From Verrucomicrobiota bacterium (GTDB lineage Bacteria > Verrucomicrobiota > Verrucomicrobiia > Chthoniobacterales > UBA10450), in contig QHRJ01000041.1 in assembly GCA_003220075.1 (NCBI GenBank), forward strand, positions 1 through 38,481: a DNA stretch of 38,481 bases, given 5' to 3'. Below, piece by piece: positions 20,094 through 28,342 of this stretch. A program made the translations under genes and the position numbers. The notes beneath the pieces are model-generated. The model was given only the letters and a program-made list of their open reading frames with translations. It was not told the DNA's origin and ran no database searches. The first letter of the stretch is position 1, and every line of letters begins with the position of its first letter.

Positions 20094-20211
20094 CCCCTCA
20101 CCTCAATCCTCTCCCCAAGGGGGAAGTCGGAATTACTCAGCGCGAAGCCTTTCGGGGGCACGCGCCCCTCGCCTCTCCCTTTCACAAAGGGAGAGGATCA
20201 AGGTGAGGGAT
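20094..20211. repeat. Palindromic repeat, family D (CCCTCACCTCAATCCTCTCCC...GAGAGGATCAAGGTGAGGG)
   Basis: Long imperfect inverted arms with inner hairpin ctctccctttcacaaagggagag. Confidence 0.85.
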
Positions 20212-20545
20212 TTCCTCGTCGCTTCAATGTCGACCAAATCGTTTCAAGAACACTGTCCAGTTCCCGATTGATCTGATGGTTCCAAAATCGCAGAACCAGA
20301 ATATTTTTGCTCGCAAGAAAGCTCGTCCGTTCCTGATCTAACGACTCCCTGCTCGCGAAATTGTGGCTGCCACCGTCAAACTCAACAGCGAGGCGCGCTT
20401 CAGGACAGTAAAAATCAATTATGTAGCGATCCACCGGATGTTGTCGCCGAAATTTCCAACCCTGAAGTTGTCGATTGCGAAGGTGACGCCATAAGAGTCG
20501 CTCATGCCTAGTGGTACCTTTCCTTAGCTGACGCGCTCGGGTCAT
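20198..20545 (-). CDS. DUF559 domain protein (Vsr/restriction-endonuclease-like fold)
   Basis: LRKGTTRHERLLWRHLRNRQLQGWKFRRQHPVDRYIIDFYCPEARLAVEFDGGSH, hallmark DUF559 sequence. Its stop codon lies inside the family D repeat. Confidence 0.92.
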   Translation of the reverse strand: MTRARQLRKGTTRHERLLWRHLRNRQLQGWKFRRQHPVDRYIIDFYCPEARLAVEFDGGSHNFASRESLDQERTSFLASKNILVLRFWNHQINRELDSVLETIWSTLKRRGNPSP

Positions 20546-21688
20546 TTAGGAGAGCCTATCGGACTGACGGTCTGGCGGCGCCAGTTCGCTTTCGCTGAAA
20601 TCGGCACGCGCATCCAAATAAAGCAGGACAAATGCAATGCCAAGAATTGGCCGCATCAGCGCCCGGACTAAGCTGCTGATAGCCATGCTGCCGATTAACA
20701 CGGCATCGGCAACCTCGGGCGCCTTCAGATTCTGCCACATTTTCATTATTTCTTCAGGAGACGAAGTCGAGACGCTCTGCAACTTCGGCAAGATTAGCGG
20801 AATTTCCGCGCCAGCGCTTAATCCAAGCACGATCAGGACCCAGAGCGATGCGAGCAAAGCGCCGCGCCAAAGGGGACGGGTTGATTTCCGCGGCCGGCGT
20901 CGATTGCGCGCCAGCATTTTGCTTTCGCGCAATGCAGCAGCGCCTTCGAGGTTCGAAATGTAAGCAGACTGTTGCCAGAAGAGGAAGTTCACCCACAAAC
21001 GTGCGACCATCATCACCTGCATCGCCAAAATCAGGAGTGCCAGGAGAAGAGAGAGGATCGTTGGACTCTCGCTGGCAAGACTTAGGATGATCGCGACCGG
21101 GATAGCGGTACAAAGGAAATAACTTCCGTAAACAATGAGACTGAGCCGGGCAAACCGGAGAAAAAAATTGGCCGCCTGCCGGAGGAGTTGGCGTACCCGC
21201 ACCTTGCGTCCTTCGAGCACATCGACCGTGGCGATCTGGATACCAGCAAGAAAGACCGGCCAATCCACCACCAGCGTGATAAAAGCGAACAACGCAATGA
21301 CCCTGGCTCGCGTCAGGCCCTTCGCCCCTTCCAGTTGCGGAAAAATCCCATATACAGGACTAGTGAGCTCCAGCACGAGCGTCGGGATCGCGATCAACAG
21401 AGTCACAACAAAAAACGGCAGGAACGCCGACTTATAGATGCGGAAACTGTCCCGAATGATTTCGCCAAAACTGCGCCGCCGCACCAAGCGATGACCTGTC
21501 TGTGCTGGCAAAGGCGGCGGGCCGAACAATTCCGGAATGGTATTGGCCGTCGTCCAGACGCTGTCCGATTCGCGGCGCACTTCATTTGTCGGCAGCAGGC
21601 GGCCTTCACGTTTCCAGTCGCCAAGTGTGCCGAGCTCAACCGGCCCGTATTCCTTTTCGCCGACGCGCACGAGCCATCGATCTGCCAT
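20546..21688 (-). CDS. GYF_2 domain membrane protein
   Basis: N-terminal WLVRVGEKEYGPVELGTLGDWKREGRLLPTNEVRRESDSVWTTANTIPELF is GYF_2-like, followed by several TM segments. Confidence 0.8.
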   Translation of the reverse strand: MADRWLVRVGEKEYGPVELGTLGDWKREGRLLPTNEVRRESDSVWTTANTIPELFGPPPLPAQTGHRLVRRRSFGEIIRDSFRIYKSAFLPFFVVTLLIAIPTLVLELTSPVYGIFPQLEGAKGLTRARVIALFAFITLVVDWPVFLAGIQIATVDVLEGRKVRVRQLLRQAANFFLRFARLSLIVYGSYFLCTAIPVAIILSLASESPTILSLLLALLILAMQVMMVARLWVNFLFWQQSAYISNLEGAAALRESKMLARNRRRPRKSTRPLWRGALLASLWVLIVLGLSAGAEIPLILPKLQSVSTSSPEEIMKMWQNLKAPEVADAVLIGSMAISSLVRALMRPILGIAFVLLYLDARADFSESELAPPDRQSDRLS

Positions 21689-21717
21689 AGCCAGACTTAT
21701 CGCGAAACGGCAACGCT

Positions 21718-21811
21718 GTCATCCCGAGCGGAGTGAAACGAAGTGGACGGATCCCGTTGCGTTACCTAAAAGGTTCCATTGCGGGATCCCTCGACTTTCG
21801 CTCGGGATGAC
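21718..21811. repeat. Dispersed palindromic repeat, family A, copy 2
   Basis: gtcatcccgagc...gctcgggatgac, with inner ggatcccgttgcg / gcgggatccc. Confidence 0.9.
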
Positions 21812-21836
21812 GGAAATAGTTTAGCTTCTCCATTTC

Positions 21837-22751
21837 ATGAAACTACTTTTGATCGACGGACATTATTACGTTTACCGCTCGTTTTTCGCGATCCCGAACC
21901 TGAGCAACTCGCGCGGCGAGCCAACCAACGCGATTTTCGGTTTCACCAAAACGCTGCGGCTGATGCTGAAACATTTGCAGCCGCAACTGGGGGCGGTGTT
22001 TTGGGACGAAGGTTTGCCGCAGCGCCGGGTGGAACTGCAGCCCGCTTATAAGGAAACGCGCAAAGAAATGCCTGGGCCGATGATTCCGCAGTTGGATTTT
22101 ATCCGGAGCACAATCACGCCATTGCTTGGATTCGCCAGTATCGCGCTGCCCGATACCGAAGCGGACGATTTGATGGGCTGTTATTCAATCGCAGCCTGCA
22201 AGGAGAACATCGAGGTGGTGCTGGCGACGAACGACAAAGACCTTTATCAGCTCGTTGGCCCGTGCGTCAAAGTTTACACGACGGCCAAGGCCGATCTGGC
22301 TTCGCCGAAAGACGCCTTCGCCTTGCTTGGAGAGGAAGATGTCACGACAAAATGGGGCGTGCCGCCAGAATTAATCGGCGATGTCCTAGCGATTTCAGGC
22401 GATACGGTCGATAACATTCCCGGGGTCGGAATTGGGCGAAAAATCGCGGCTGCCCTGATTCGTGAGCATGGAGGGCTGAAGGCTTTGCTGGGCAATCTTG
22501 CTGCAGTAAAGAGCCTTAAAACGCGGGAGAAATTGCAAAACGGACGCGAGCAAATCTTGCAAAACCGGAAAATGGTCGAGCTTGATTGCAAAACGGAACT
22601 ACCAGTGGGGATCGGTCAACTCCGCATCCGGCCGGATTACCCGCGGCTAATCGCGGCCTTGGAAAAATGCGAGTTTAAATCGCTCTTGCAGGAAGTCCGT
22701 GAGGAAGCGGCGAGGCAGGCTGCCACGGTCCAAGAGGAGCTGAGGCTATAA
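21837..22751 (+). CDS. Stand-alone 5'-3' exonuclease / flap endonuclease (PolI N-terminal-domain-like)
   Basis: LLIDGHYYVYRSFFAI, ALPDTEADDLMGCYS, VLATNDKDLYQLV, GDVLAISGDTVDNIPGVGIGRKIAAALI. Confidence 0.93.
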   Translation: MKLLLIDGHYYVYRSFFAIPNLSNSRGEPTNAIFGFTKTLRLMLKHLQPQLGAVFWDEGLPQRRVELQPAYKETRKEMPGPMIPQLDFIRSTITPLLGFASIALPDTEADDLMGCYSIAACKENIEVVLATNDKDLYQLVGPCVKVYTTAKADLASPKDAFALLGEEDVTTKWGVPPELIGDVLAISGDTVDNIPGVGIGRKIAAALIREHGGLKALLGNLAAVKSLKTREKLQNGREQILQNRKMVELDCKTELPVGIGQLRIRPDYPRLIAALEKCEFKSLLQEVREEAARQAATVQEELRL

Positions 22752-22814
22752 GGGCCAAAAATTTTTCGCAAAAACCCGAGAAATTTCGAACGGCCCCGAA
22801 AAGCCTGCTGTCAA

Positions 22815-23066
22815 ATGAGTCAGGTTAAGGCGATTCGGGTAGTCGCACGTTGCTGTATTTGCTGTTTCTCCTTGGCGTGCGCTGCCCGAATCTTTTTTTG
22901 GGGGGATTCGCGATATCTGAAATACCCCATTGCGCCTGGTCTTCAGCCGAGTTTGATAGATAGCCTGATGACGGTGCGGAAACAGTCCTCAATGCCGAGT
23001 CACGCCTGCGACCCCGGACGGCAGCGGAAACGTTCCGCCCTGGCAACGGCGGCGCCACAAAGATGA
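22815..23066 (+). CDS. Small putative exported protein, possibly coupled to nadC
   Basis: 83 aa ORF with an N-terminal hydrophobic/Cys-rich region. Its stop overlaps the nadC ATG (ATGA). Confidence 0.35.
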   Translation: MSQVKAIRVVARCCICCFSLACAARIFFWGDSRYLKYPIAPGLQPSLIDSLMTVRKQSSMPSHACDPGRQRKRSALATAAPQR

Positions 23067-23908
23067 GTGAAGGTGATCCGATCGACCTCGCGCTTCGCGA
23101 AGATATCGGCGCGGGGGACGTAACAACGAGGTTACTCGTACCGGACGATAGTCGCGCCTACGCGCGGATTTTGCCGCGAGAAAAAGCCATTATTGCCGGG
23201 ACGATGACGGCAGCGGAAGTTTTTCGCCGGGTTGATCCAGGATTAAAGATTTCCGTGGAACTGACGGACGGAACGGCCGTGCTTGGTGGCGAAACCATTC
23301 TCAAAATTCAAGGACCGGCCAGGAGCATTCTTACCGCCGAACGGGTCGCCTTGAATTTTTTGCAGCGACTTTCCGGCATCGCGACGCTAACCCATGAGTA
23401 TGTGGAGGCGATTGGAAAAAATCCTGCCAAAATCATGGATACGCGAAAGACAACGCCCGGTCTGCGCGCGCTGGAAAGAGCGGCTGTCGTCGCCGGCGGC
23501 GGCACAAATCATCGCTTCGGCTTGTTCGACGCGATTCTGGTAAAGGACAATCACCTGGCGGCAGAGCAGGATTTCGAAAAACTCGCGGCCGCGATTCGGC
23601 AGGCGAAGGGGCAGAATCCGTCGATTAAAATCGAAGTAGAGGCAGATAACCTCGAGCAGGTGCGCACGCTGGTGCAAATGGAGGGTGTCGACGTCATCTT
23701 GCTGGACAACATGGAGACGGCGAAAATGCGGGAAGCGATTGCGCTCGGTCGCAAGCACAACGTTAAATTCGAAGCTAGCGGCGGAATCAATTTAAGGACG
23801 GTCCGGCGCATCGCTGCCACCGGTGTAGATTACATTTCCGTTGGCGCGCTCACGCATTCGCCGCGCGCCATCGATTTGTCGCTCGAGCTCACCCATGTTG
23901 GTAGCTGA
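23063..23908 (+). CDS. nadC: Nicotinate-nucleotide diphosphorylase (carboxylating)
   Basis: ALREDIGAGDVTTRLL, LNFLQRLSGIATLT, IMDTRKTTPGLRALERAAVVAGGGTNHRFGLFDAILVKDNHL, FEASGGINLRTVRRIAATGVDYISVGALTHS. Confidence 0.97.
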   Translation: MSEGDPIDLALREDIGAGDVTTRLLVPDDSRAYARILPREKAIIAGTMTAAEVFRRVDPGLKISVELTDGTAVLGGETILKIQGPARSILTAERVALNFLQRLSGIATLTHEYVEAIGKNPAKIMDTRKTTPGLRALERAAVVAGGGTNHRFGLFDAILVKDNHLAAEQDFEKLAAAIRQAKGQNPSIKIEVEADNLEQVRTLVQMEGVDVILLDNMETAKMREAIALGRKHNVKFEASGGINLRTVRRIAATGVDYISVGALTHSPRAIDLSLELTHVGS

Positions 23909-24503
23909 CCGTTTGAGCGGCGAGAAATTACGCGCCCAGCTCGGCCCGTGCACGATTGGCCGCGAGATTGTTGTCCTCGAGGAAACAACCTCGACCAACG
24001 ACATCGTGTTGCAAATGGCGAACGGCGGTGCGCCGGAAGGTCTTGTTGTTTTTGCGGAACATCAAAGCGCCGGGCGTGGCCAGCGCGGCAATGTTTGGGA
24101 ATCGGCCGCCGGACAAGGTCTTTGGCTTTCAGTCCTACTTCGGCCAAAGATTGCGATTAGCGATCCGGTGCACTTGGCACAGCGTACAGCCCAAATAGTG
24201 GCGGCAGCAATCCAGGGCCAATTCTATCTCTCCGCCACCGTGAAGTTGCCTAACGACATTTATATCGACGATCGCAAAGTGGCAGGGGTGTTGGTAGAAA
24301 TGCGCGCCCAAGCGAAGGCACCGCACCTTGCCGTTCTCGGGATTGGCGTGAACGTGAACCAAATGCCGCACGATTTCTCGGAAGAACTTCGTAAACGTGC
24401 AATCTCACTCGCAATCGCTCGCCGCGGGCCAATCGACCGCACTTCCTTTGCCGTCGCATTGCTGCGCAATCTCGATCGGTTCTATCGCGCGGGGTCACTC
24501 TAA
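23895..24503 (+). CDS. birA: Biotin--[acetyl-CoA-carboxylase] ligase, catalytic domain only
   Basis: EETTSTNDIVLQ, AEHQSAGRGQRGNVWES, VKLPNDIYIDDRKVAGVLVEM, GIGVNVNQMP. No N-terminal HTH. Confidence 0.92.
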   Translation: MLVADRLSGEKLRAQLGPCTIGREIVVLEETTSTNDIVLQMANGGAPEGLVVFAEHQSAGRGQRGNVWESAAGQGLWLSVLLRPKIAISDPVHLAQRTAQIVAAAIQGQFYLSATVKLPNDIYIDDRKVAGVLVEMRAQAKAPHLAVLGIGVNVNQMPHDFSEELRKRAISLAIARRGPIDRTSFAVALLRNLDRFYRAGSL

Positions 24504-24526
24504 GCTGTCGCTTAGAAGGAAATATT

Positions 24527-24586
24527 GTAGGGCAGGCGTTCCCGCCTGTCGATTCAGAGATGAGCAAGCGACGCGCTTGGCCCTAC
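24527..24586. repeat. Multi-hairpin dispersed repeat, family B, second copy
   Basis: gtagggc...gccctac enclosing gcaggcgttcccgcctgt and caagcgacgcgcttg hairpins. Confidence 0.75.
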
Positions 24587-24592
24587 ACTGCC

Positions 24593-24709
24593 GTCATCCC
24601 GAGCCGCGAAGGCGGCGAGGAACCTCGCATTCGGAGATTAGGGCACACAGAGGGCCAGTTAGCGTGATCCATGACCGTATGAGATGTCCCTCGCTTCGCT
24701 CGGGATGAC
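24593..24709. repeat. Dispersed palindromic repeat, family A, copy 3
   Basis: gtcatcccgagc...gctcgggatgac outer arms, directly abutting a family B element. Confidence 0.9.
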
Positions 24710-24716
24710 ACCGTTT

Positions 24717-25653
24717 TTACTTCGCAATGATCCCGTAATTTTGCAGCGCCTTCAATTTTTTTAAGGCGCGACCGGATGCAATTTGCTCTCGCGCCATCGC
24801 GATTCCCGCATTCATCTCGCTGGCCAAACCCGCCACGACAAATCCCGCCGCCGCATTCGCAATCACCAACTCGCGCTTTGGCCCCGTCTCCGTGCCCGCG
24901 AGAATTTGGGTGATCGTTTCAGCCTTCGTCTTAGCGTTCCCGCCAGTCAGTTCTGGCAATGTTGCTTGCGGAATCCCCGGTTCCACTAACGATCCAGGCA
25001 CGCTCGCAATCGAGTTGCCGCAGGACATCGGCGAACAGCATTGTCAGGTGAGGAGAGAAAACGCCAATCAGCTGGCGTTTTGGTCGCGCGGGATTCAGGA
25101 GCGGACCAAGCAGGTTAAAAATTGTGCGTTGATGCGTTCTGGCCAATTGCTGCCGCATTTCCGCCAGCGCCCGAAACGCCGGATGATAGGTTCGCGCGAA
25201 AACAAATCCGCAGCCGAGCCGTTTGATGCATTCGCGCAAACCATCCGGCTCGAGATCAATCGCGACCCCGAGCGCTTCCAGGACGTCGGCGCTGCCGCTG
25301 CGCGAAGTAACGCCGCGGTTGCCGTGTTTCACAACTGTCGCTCCGCCTGCCGCCAGAACGAACGTTACCGCCGTCGAGACATTGAATAGATCGATGCCGT
25401 CCCCGCCTGTTCCGCAAACATCGATAATCGGTCCGCCAACTTCCTCAATTTCCAAGGGCACCGCGCGCTCCAGCAGCACGCGTACAAAACTCGCGATCTC
25501 GCTCGCGCTTTCGCCCTTGTCATGGAGCACGGTCAGAAAATCAGTTTTCGTTTTTGCTTCAATCGAATCGGAAAGCAAAAACGCCGCCGCTTCCTGCACG
25601 TCAAAAGCAGAGAGATCATTACCCGCGCGGATTTTTTCAATCAGCGAAATCAT
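24717..25653 (-). pseudogene. trpD: Anthranilate phosphoribosyltransferase, frameshifted with apparent internal deletion
   Basis: N-terminal ORF 25653-24931 (VGGPIIDVCGTGGDGIDLFNVSTAVTFVLAAGGATVVKHGNRGVTSRSGSADVLEALG) and C-terminal ORF 25028-24717 (LPELTGGNAKTKAETITQILAGT..RELVIANAAAGFVVAG) are in different frames. The segment normally between VxxG and GG(D/N)A is largely missing. Confidence 0.85.
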
Positions 25654-25665
25654 CGCGCCGCCGCC

Positions 25666-26772
25666 TCACGCCGCCCGCGGCGTCATTTCGCCCAGCCATT
25701 CCCGGTAAAGCATCGGCGAAATTTCCGAGGGCTTGATTTCGCTGCGGCCACCCCAAAAAACGTTGGTGTAGGATACCGGAATATTTTTCGCGGCCAGATG
25801 CGCATCGATCGCCGCTTTGTGTTCGAGGAGACGCATTTTATCGGTGCCATGCGCGACGGCCATGATGTTGACGTTGCGAAACTCCGGCCCGCCTTCGCGC
25901 CAGTAACAGTGGGTCAAAATATGGTGACGACCGACCTCACCACCCGCTTTAATCTCCCGGCCGGGCGGCACCGCCCAATGAAACAGCGCGTTAAATCGGG
26001 TTACCCGCACTCCTCCAACGCTCGGCTTGACGTGTTCCAGAAAAGTGGAAAAGCGCCCGATGATTTTGCGGGCATTCAACTCTTCAGCCACACGATAAAA
26101 TTCTTCGAGGGAGACGCCCGCCTCTCCCGCGCGCGAGGCCCACGGCGTCGGTCGAATTTCCTCCGGCGCGAACTCCCGTTTCAGCGCCAGCAAAACTTTC
26201 CACTCGCGCTCGCTTAAAACGACCGCGCGCACTTCAATCATCTTCGCCGGTGATTCTGCCCGGCTTCCGGGCTCAATTGTCTTGCGACGGACATGGCCGA
26301 CGCCAAGAGTGAAAATTCCTTTCGCCGGCATAATCCGAAAACGTTCCCCGCCGACTTTGCCGGCCAGCAACCGACAGTGCTCATCGAGCGAAAAACCAAG
26401 TGGTACCTTCACTGTTGTCCACAATTTGTAATCTGAGCCTGCGGTCAGAGTGTCGGTTGATCGCAAAACGACGTGACCGGAAAATGGGTCCCGCTGAAAC
26501 ATGAAGTCGAAAGCGGCGTCGATTTTTTCTTCGGGAACTTTCCAGGCCACCAGCGCGCCATCCGCCAGATTTGTCGCGAGCAATGTCTGACGCACCCGCC
26601 GAATTGTCCCCGCGCGCAGCATCGCCGCGATCCGCGCCATCACAACATCGGCGTCGACGCCACTACGCTGCGCGATTTCCTGAAACGGTTCGCGAACGAA
26701 CCCTTCGATTTTGTCCTCCGAGATGGCCAGAATCTCTTCGTTAGTCGAATCGTTGTGCTCGACTGGGAGCAT
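25666..26772 (-). CDS. Siroheme decarboxylase-like protein (two fused Lrp/AsnC-type AhbA/AhbB or NirDL-like halves)
   Basis: Two HTH/AsnC-like repeats; C-terminal ILTHCYWREGGPEFRNVNIMAVAHG resembles the Ahb/Nir HCYxR...N.MVHG motif. Likely start MLPVEHNDSTNEE at 26772; ORF residues upstream are repeat-derived. Confidence 0.75.
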   Translation of the reverse strand: MLPVEHNDSTNEEILAISEDKIEGFVREPFQEIAQRSGVDADVVMARIAAMLRAGTIRRVRQTLLATNLADGALVAWKVPEEKIDAAFDFMFQRDPFSGHVVLRSTDTLTAGSDYKLWTTVKVPLGFSLDEHCRLLAGKVGGERFRIMPAKGIFTLGVGHVRRKTIEPGSRAESPAKMIEVRAVVLSEREWKVLLALKREFAPEEIRPTPWASRAGEAGVSLEEFYRVAEELNARKIIGRFSTFLEHVKPSVGGVRVTRFNALFHWAVPPGREIKAGGEVGRHHILTHCYWREGGPEFRNVNIMAVAHGTDKMRLLEHKAAIDAHLAAKNIPVSYTNVFWGGRSEIKPSEISPMLYREWLGEMTPRAA

Positions 26773-26878
26773 GCGGCTTAATCTCGCACAAATTACGGGG
26801 AGCGCAGCCTGCCAGCCTGCACGCGAGAAGGATTGACTTAAACAAATCGAACTCCGCAAGAATCTTTTCGGCCAGCAC

Positions 26879-26991
26879 GGGAACACCGGCCTGCGGCCTG
26901 TGCGCCAAGCGGAAATTCTGTCCGCTTTCGGTTTGCATGGAAGCGGAGTGCAACTCCGCTGGGCGCACAGACCTGGAGGTCTATGTTCCAC
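26879..26991. repeat. Cloverleaf-like inverted repeat, family C, copy 2
   Basis: ggaacaccggcctgcggcctgtgcgccaagcgg / agcggagtgcaactccgctgggcgcacagacctggaggtctatgttcca; shares ggaacata, cctgtgcgcccagcgg and the cggagt..actccg hairpin with copy 1. Confidence 0.8.
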
Positions 26992-27107
26992 ATCCGCCGA
27001 AAAGAGCAGACTGGCAGCTTCCGCCTGCTACCTTCGGCATCTTGCCGAATGCTCTTCGATTGTGGAAAAGTTCGTTGCCGAATACTTGCGCTCCCTAACC
27101 GAACACG

Positions 27108-27767
27108 ATGATTAAAGCAATCTTCTTCGACGCCGTCGGAACGCTCTTTTATTTAACAAAAACCGTTGGCGATCATTACGCATTCGTCGGCGAAGAAGTT
27201 GGCTTGACGTTAAATGCAAAGAAATTGGATGCCGCGTTCTACTCCGCCTGGAAACAAATGCCCCCGCGTGCAGCGATCAATGGCCCGCGCGAAAACGACG
27301 ATAAAGATTGGTGGCGCGAGCTCGCCGGTCTTGTGCTGGAAGAAGCCGCGCCCACCATTGACGAATTAGATCGGGACAATTTTTTTGAAGTCGCTTACGA
27401 GCATTTCGCCGAGGCCGGCGTGTGGGAGTTGTATCCCGAGGTCGTCGACGTCCTCCAGCAATTGGGACCGCGCTTTGAGCTGGCCATCATTTCAAACTTC
27501 GACGGCCGATTGCGCGTCATTCTGGAGCGTCTCGGCATTTCGAGATATTTTCGCCACGTCTTCGTCTCGAGCGAGATCGGCGCCGACAAACCCGATCCGG
27601 AAATTTTCCGTCGCGCGCTCAAGTTTCTTGAGCTACAACCCGGCCACGTCTTGCACGTTGGCGATGATCCCGAGCGCGATTGGACCGCCGCGACCGACGC
27701 TGGCTTATCGATTTTTCAGCTGGATCGAGAAAAAAATTCGCTACGCGACTTGGCGGCAATCCTGTAG
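27108..27767 (+). CDS. HAD-superfamily hydrolase
   Basis: IKAIFFDAVGTLF motif I, AIISNFDGRL motif II, GADKPDPEIFRRAL motif III, HVGDDPERDWTAATDAG motif IV. Confidence 0.93.
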   Translation: MIKAIFFDAVGTLFYLTKTVGDHYAFVGEEVGLTLNAKKLDAAFYSAWKQMPPRAAINGPRENDDKDWWRELAGLVLEEAAPTIDELDRDNFFEVAYEHFAEAGVWELYPEVVDVLQQLGPRFELAIISNFDGRLRVILERLGISRYFRHVFVSSEIGADKPDPEIFRRALKFLELQPGHVLHVGDDPERDWTAATDAGLSIFQLDREKNSLRDLAAIL

Positions 27768-27876
27768 TGGCGGCCTGCTCGCGAAGGCTTTCGATGTCTA
27801 TGACCGCCGATTTCCTCCACTTGGAGGGACGCGCACCGTCGCATTCCATTTCTTGGGGAGGAATCGTCCGTCCTAC
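27763..27876. repeat. Possible third family B-like multi-hairpin element
   Basis: tgtag...ctaca outer ends with inner hairpin tcctccacttggaggga; begins within the HAD stop codon region. Confidence 0.45.
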
Positions 27877-27923
27877 AAATGTTGCCTCGACCTTCAAATC
27901 GGATTAGAAAACGGTTCGCCTGC

Positions 27924-27973
27924 GGGTCGGTAGCTCAATCGGTAGAGCAGCCCCGAAAGCTTTCGGGGTTGGT
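27924..27973 (+). pseudogene. tRNA-like 5' half with palindromic anticodon arm
   Basis: GGGTCGG acceptor strand, D-arm gtagctcaatcggtagagc, then CCCCGAAAGCTTTCGGGG palindrome replacing a normal anticodon loop; the T-arm is degenerate. Confidence 0.65.
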
Positions 27974-28011
27974 TGCGATTCCGATGGCAGACTACTAAGG
28001 CTAAAATTTCC

Positions 28012-28083
28012 GGGTTGGTAGCTCAATGGTAGAGCAGCGCCCTTTTAAGGCGTTGGCTGCGGGTTCGAGTCCCGCCCAACCCA
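28012..28083 (+). tRNA. tRNA-Lys (TTT)
   Basis: GGGTTGG/CCAACCC acceptor, D-arm tagctcaatggtagagca, anticodon arm GCGCC-CTTTTAA-GGCGT, T-arm cgggttcgagtcccg. Confidence 0.92.
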
Positions 28084-28341
28084 GTTTTGTATGGCTTGGG
28101 TTTATATCCTGCGCTTCTGGACGGCATTACGTCGGATCGACTGAGGATCTCGAGCGTCGTTTGTCAGAACATCGGCGCGGCGGAAATCACACCACTCATC
28201 GATTCGGAAACGATCCGGAACTGATCGCTTTTGCTCGTCTCGATTCAATTGCCGAGGCGCGCGGATCTTTGAAATCCAATTAAAACGCAGAAAGAATCCG
28301 CGCATCGCCATTGCCGCACTTATATCGCTGAGTCAAAAAAT
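28084..28341 (+). pseudogene. GIY-YIG nuclease-domain ORF, frameshifted
   Basis: ATGGCTTGGGTTTATATCCTGCG (MAWVYILR) in one frame, then ASGRHYVGSTEDLERRLSEHRRGGNHTTHRFGNDPELIAFARLDSIAEAR in another, then KRRKNPRIAIAALISLSQK in a third. Confidence 0.75.
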
Positions 28342-28342
28342 G

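Noticed and set aside
20086-20271. Short plus-strand ORFs MDCPSPQSSPQGG... / MPLTSILSPRGKS...
   Set aside because: Entirely within the family D palindromic repeat and antisense to the DUF559 C-terminus; repeat-derived artefacts.
22752-23062. Possible structured RNA or riboswitch upstream of nadC
   Set aside because: No recognisable riboswitch consensus; an alternative is the small coupled ORF 22815-23066, so it is kept only as a low-confidence CDS.
28026-28088. N-terminus MVEQRPFKALAAGSSPAQPS of the 85 aa ORF
   Set aside because: This is translation of the tRNA-Lys gene; only the downstream GIY-YIG portion is protein-like.
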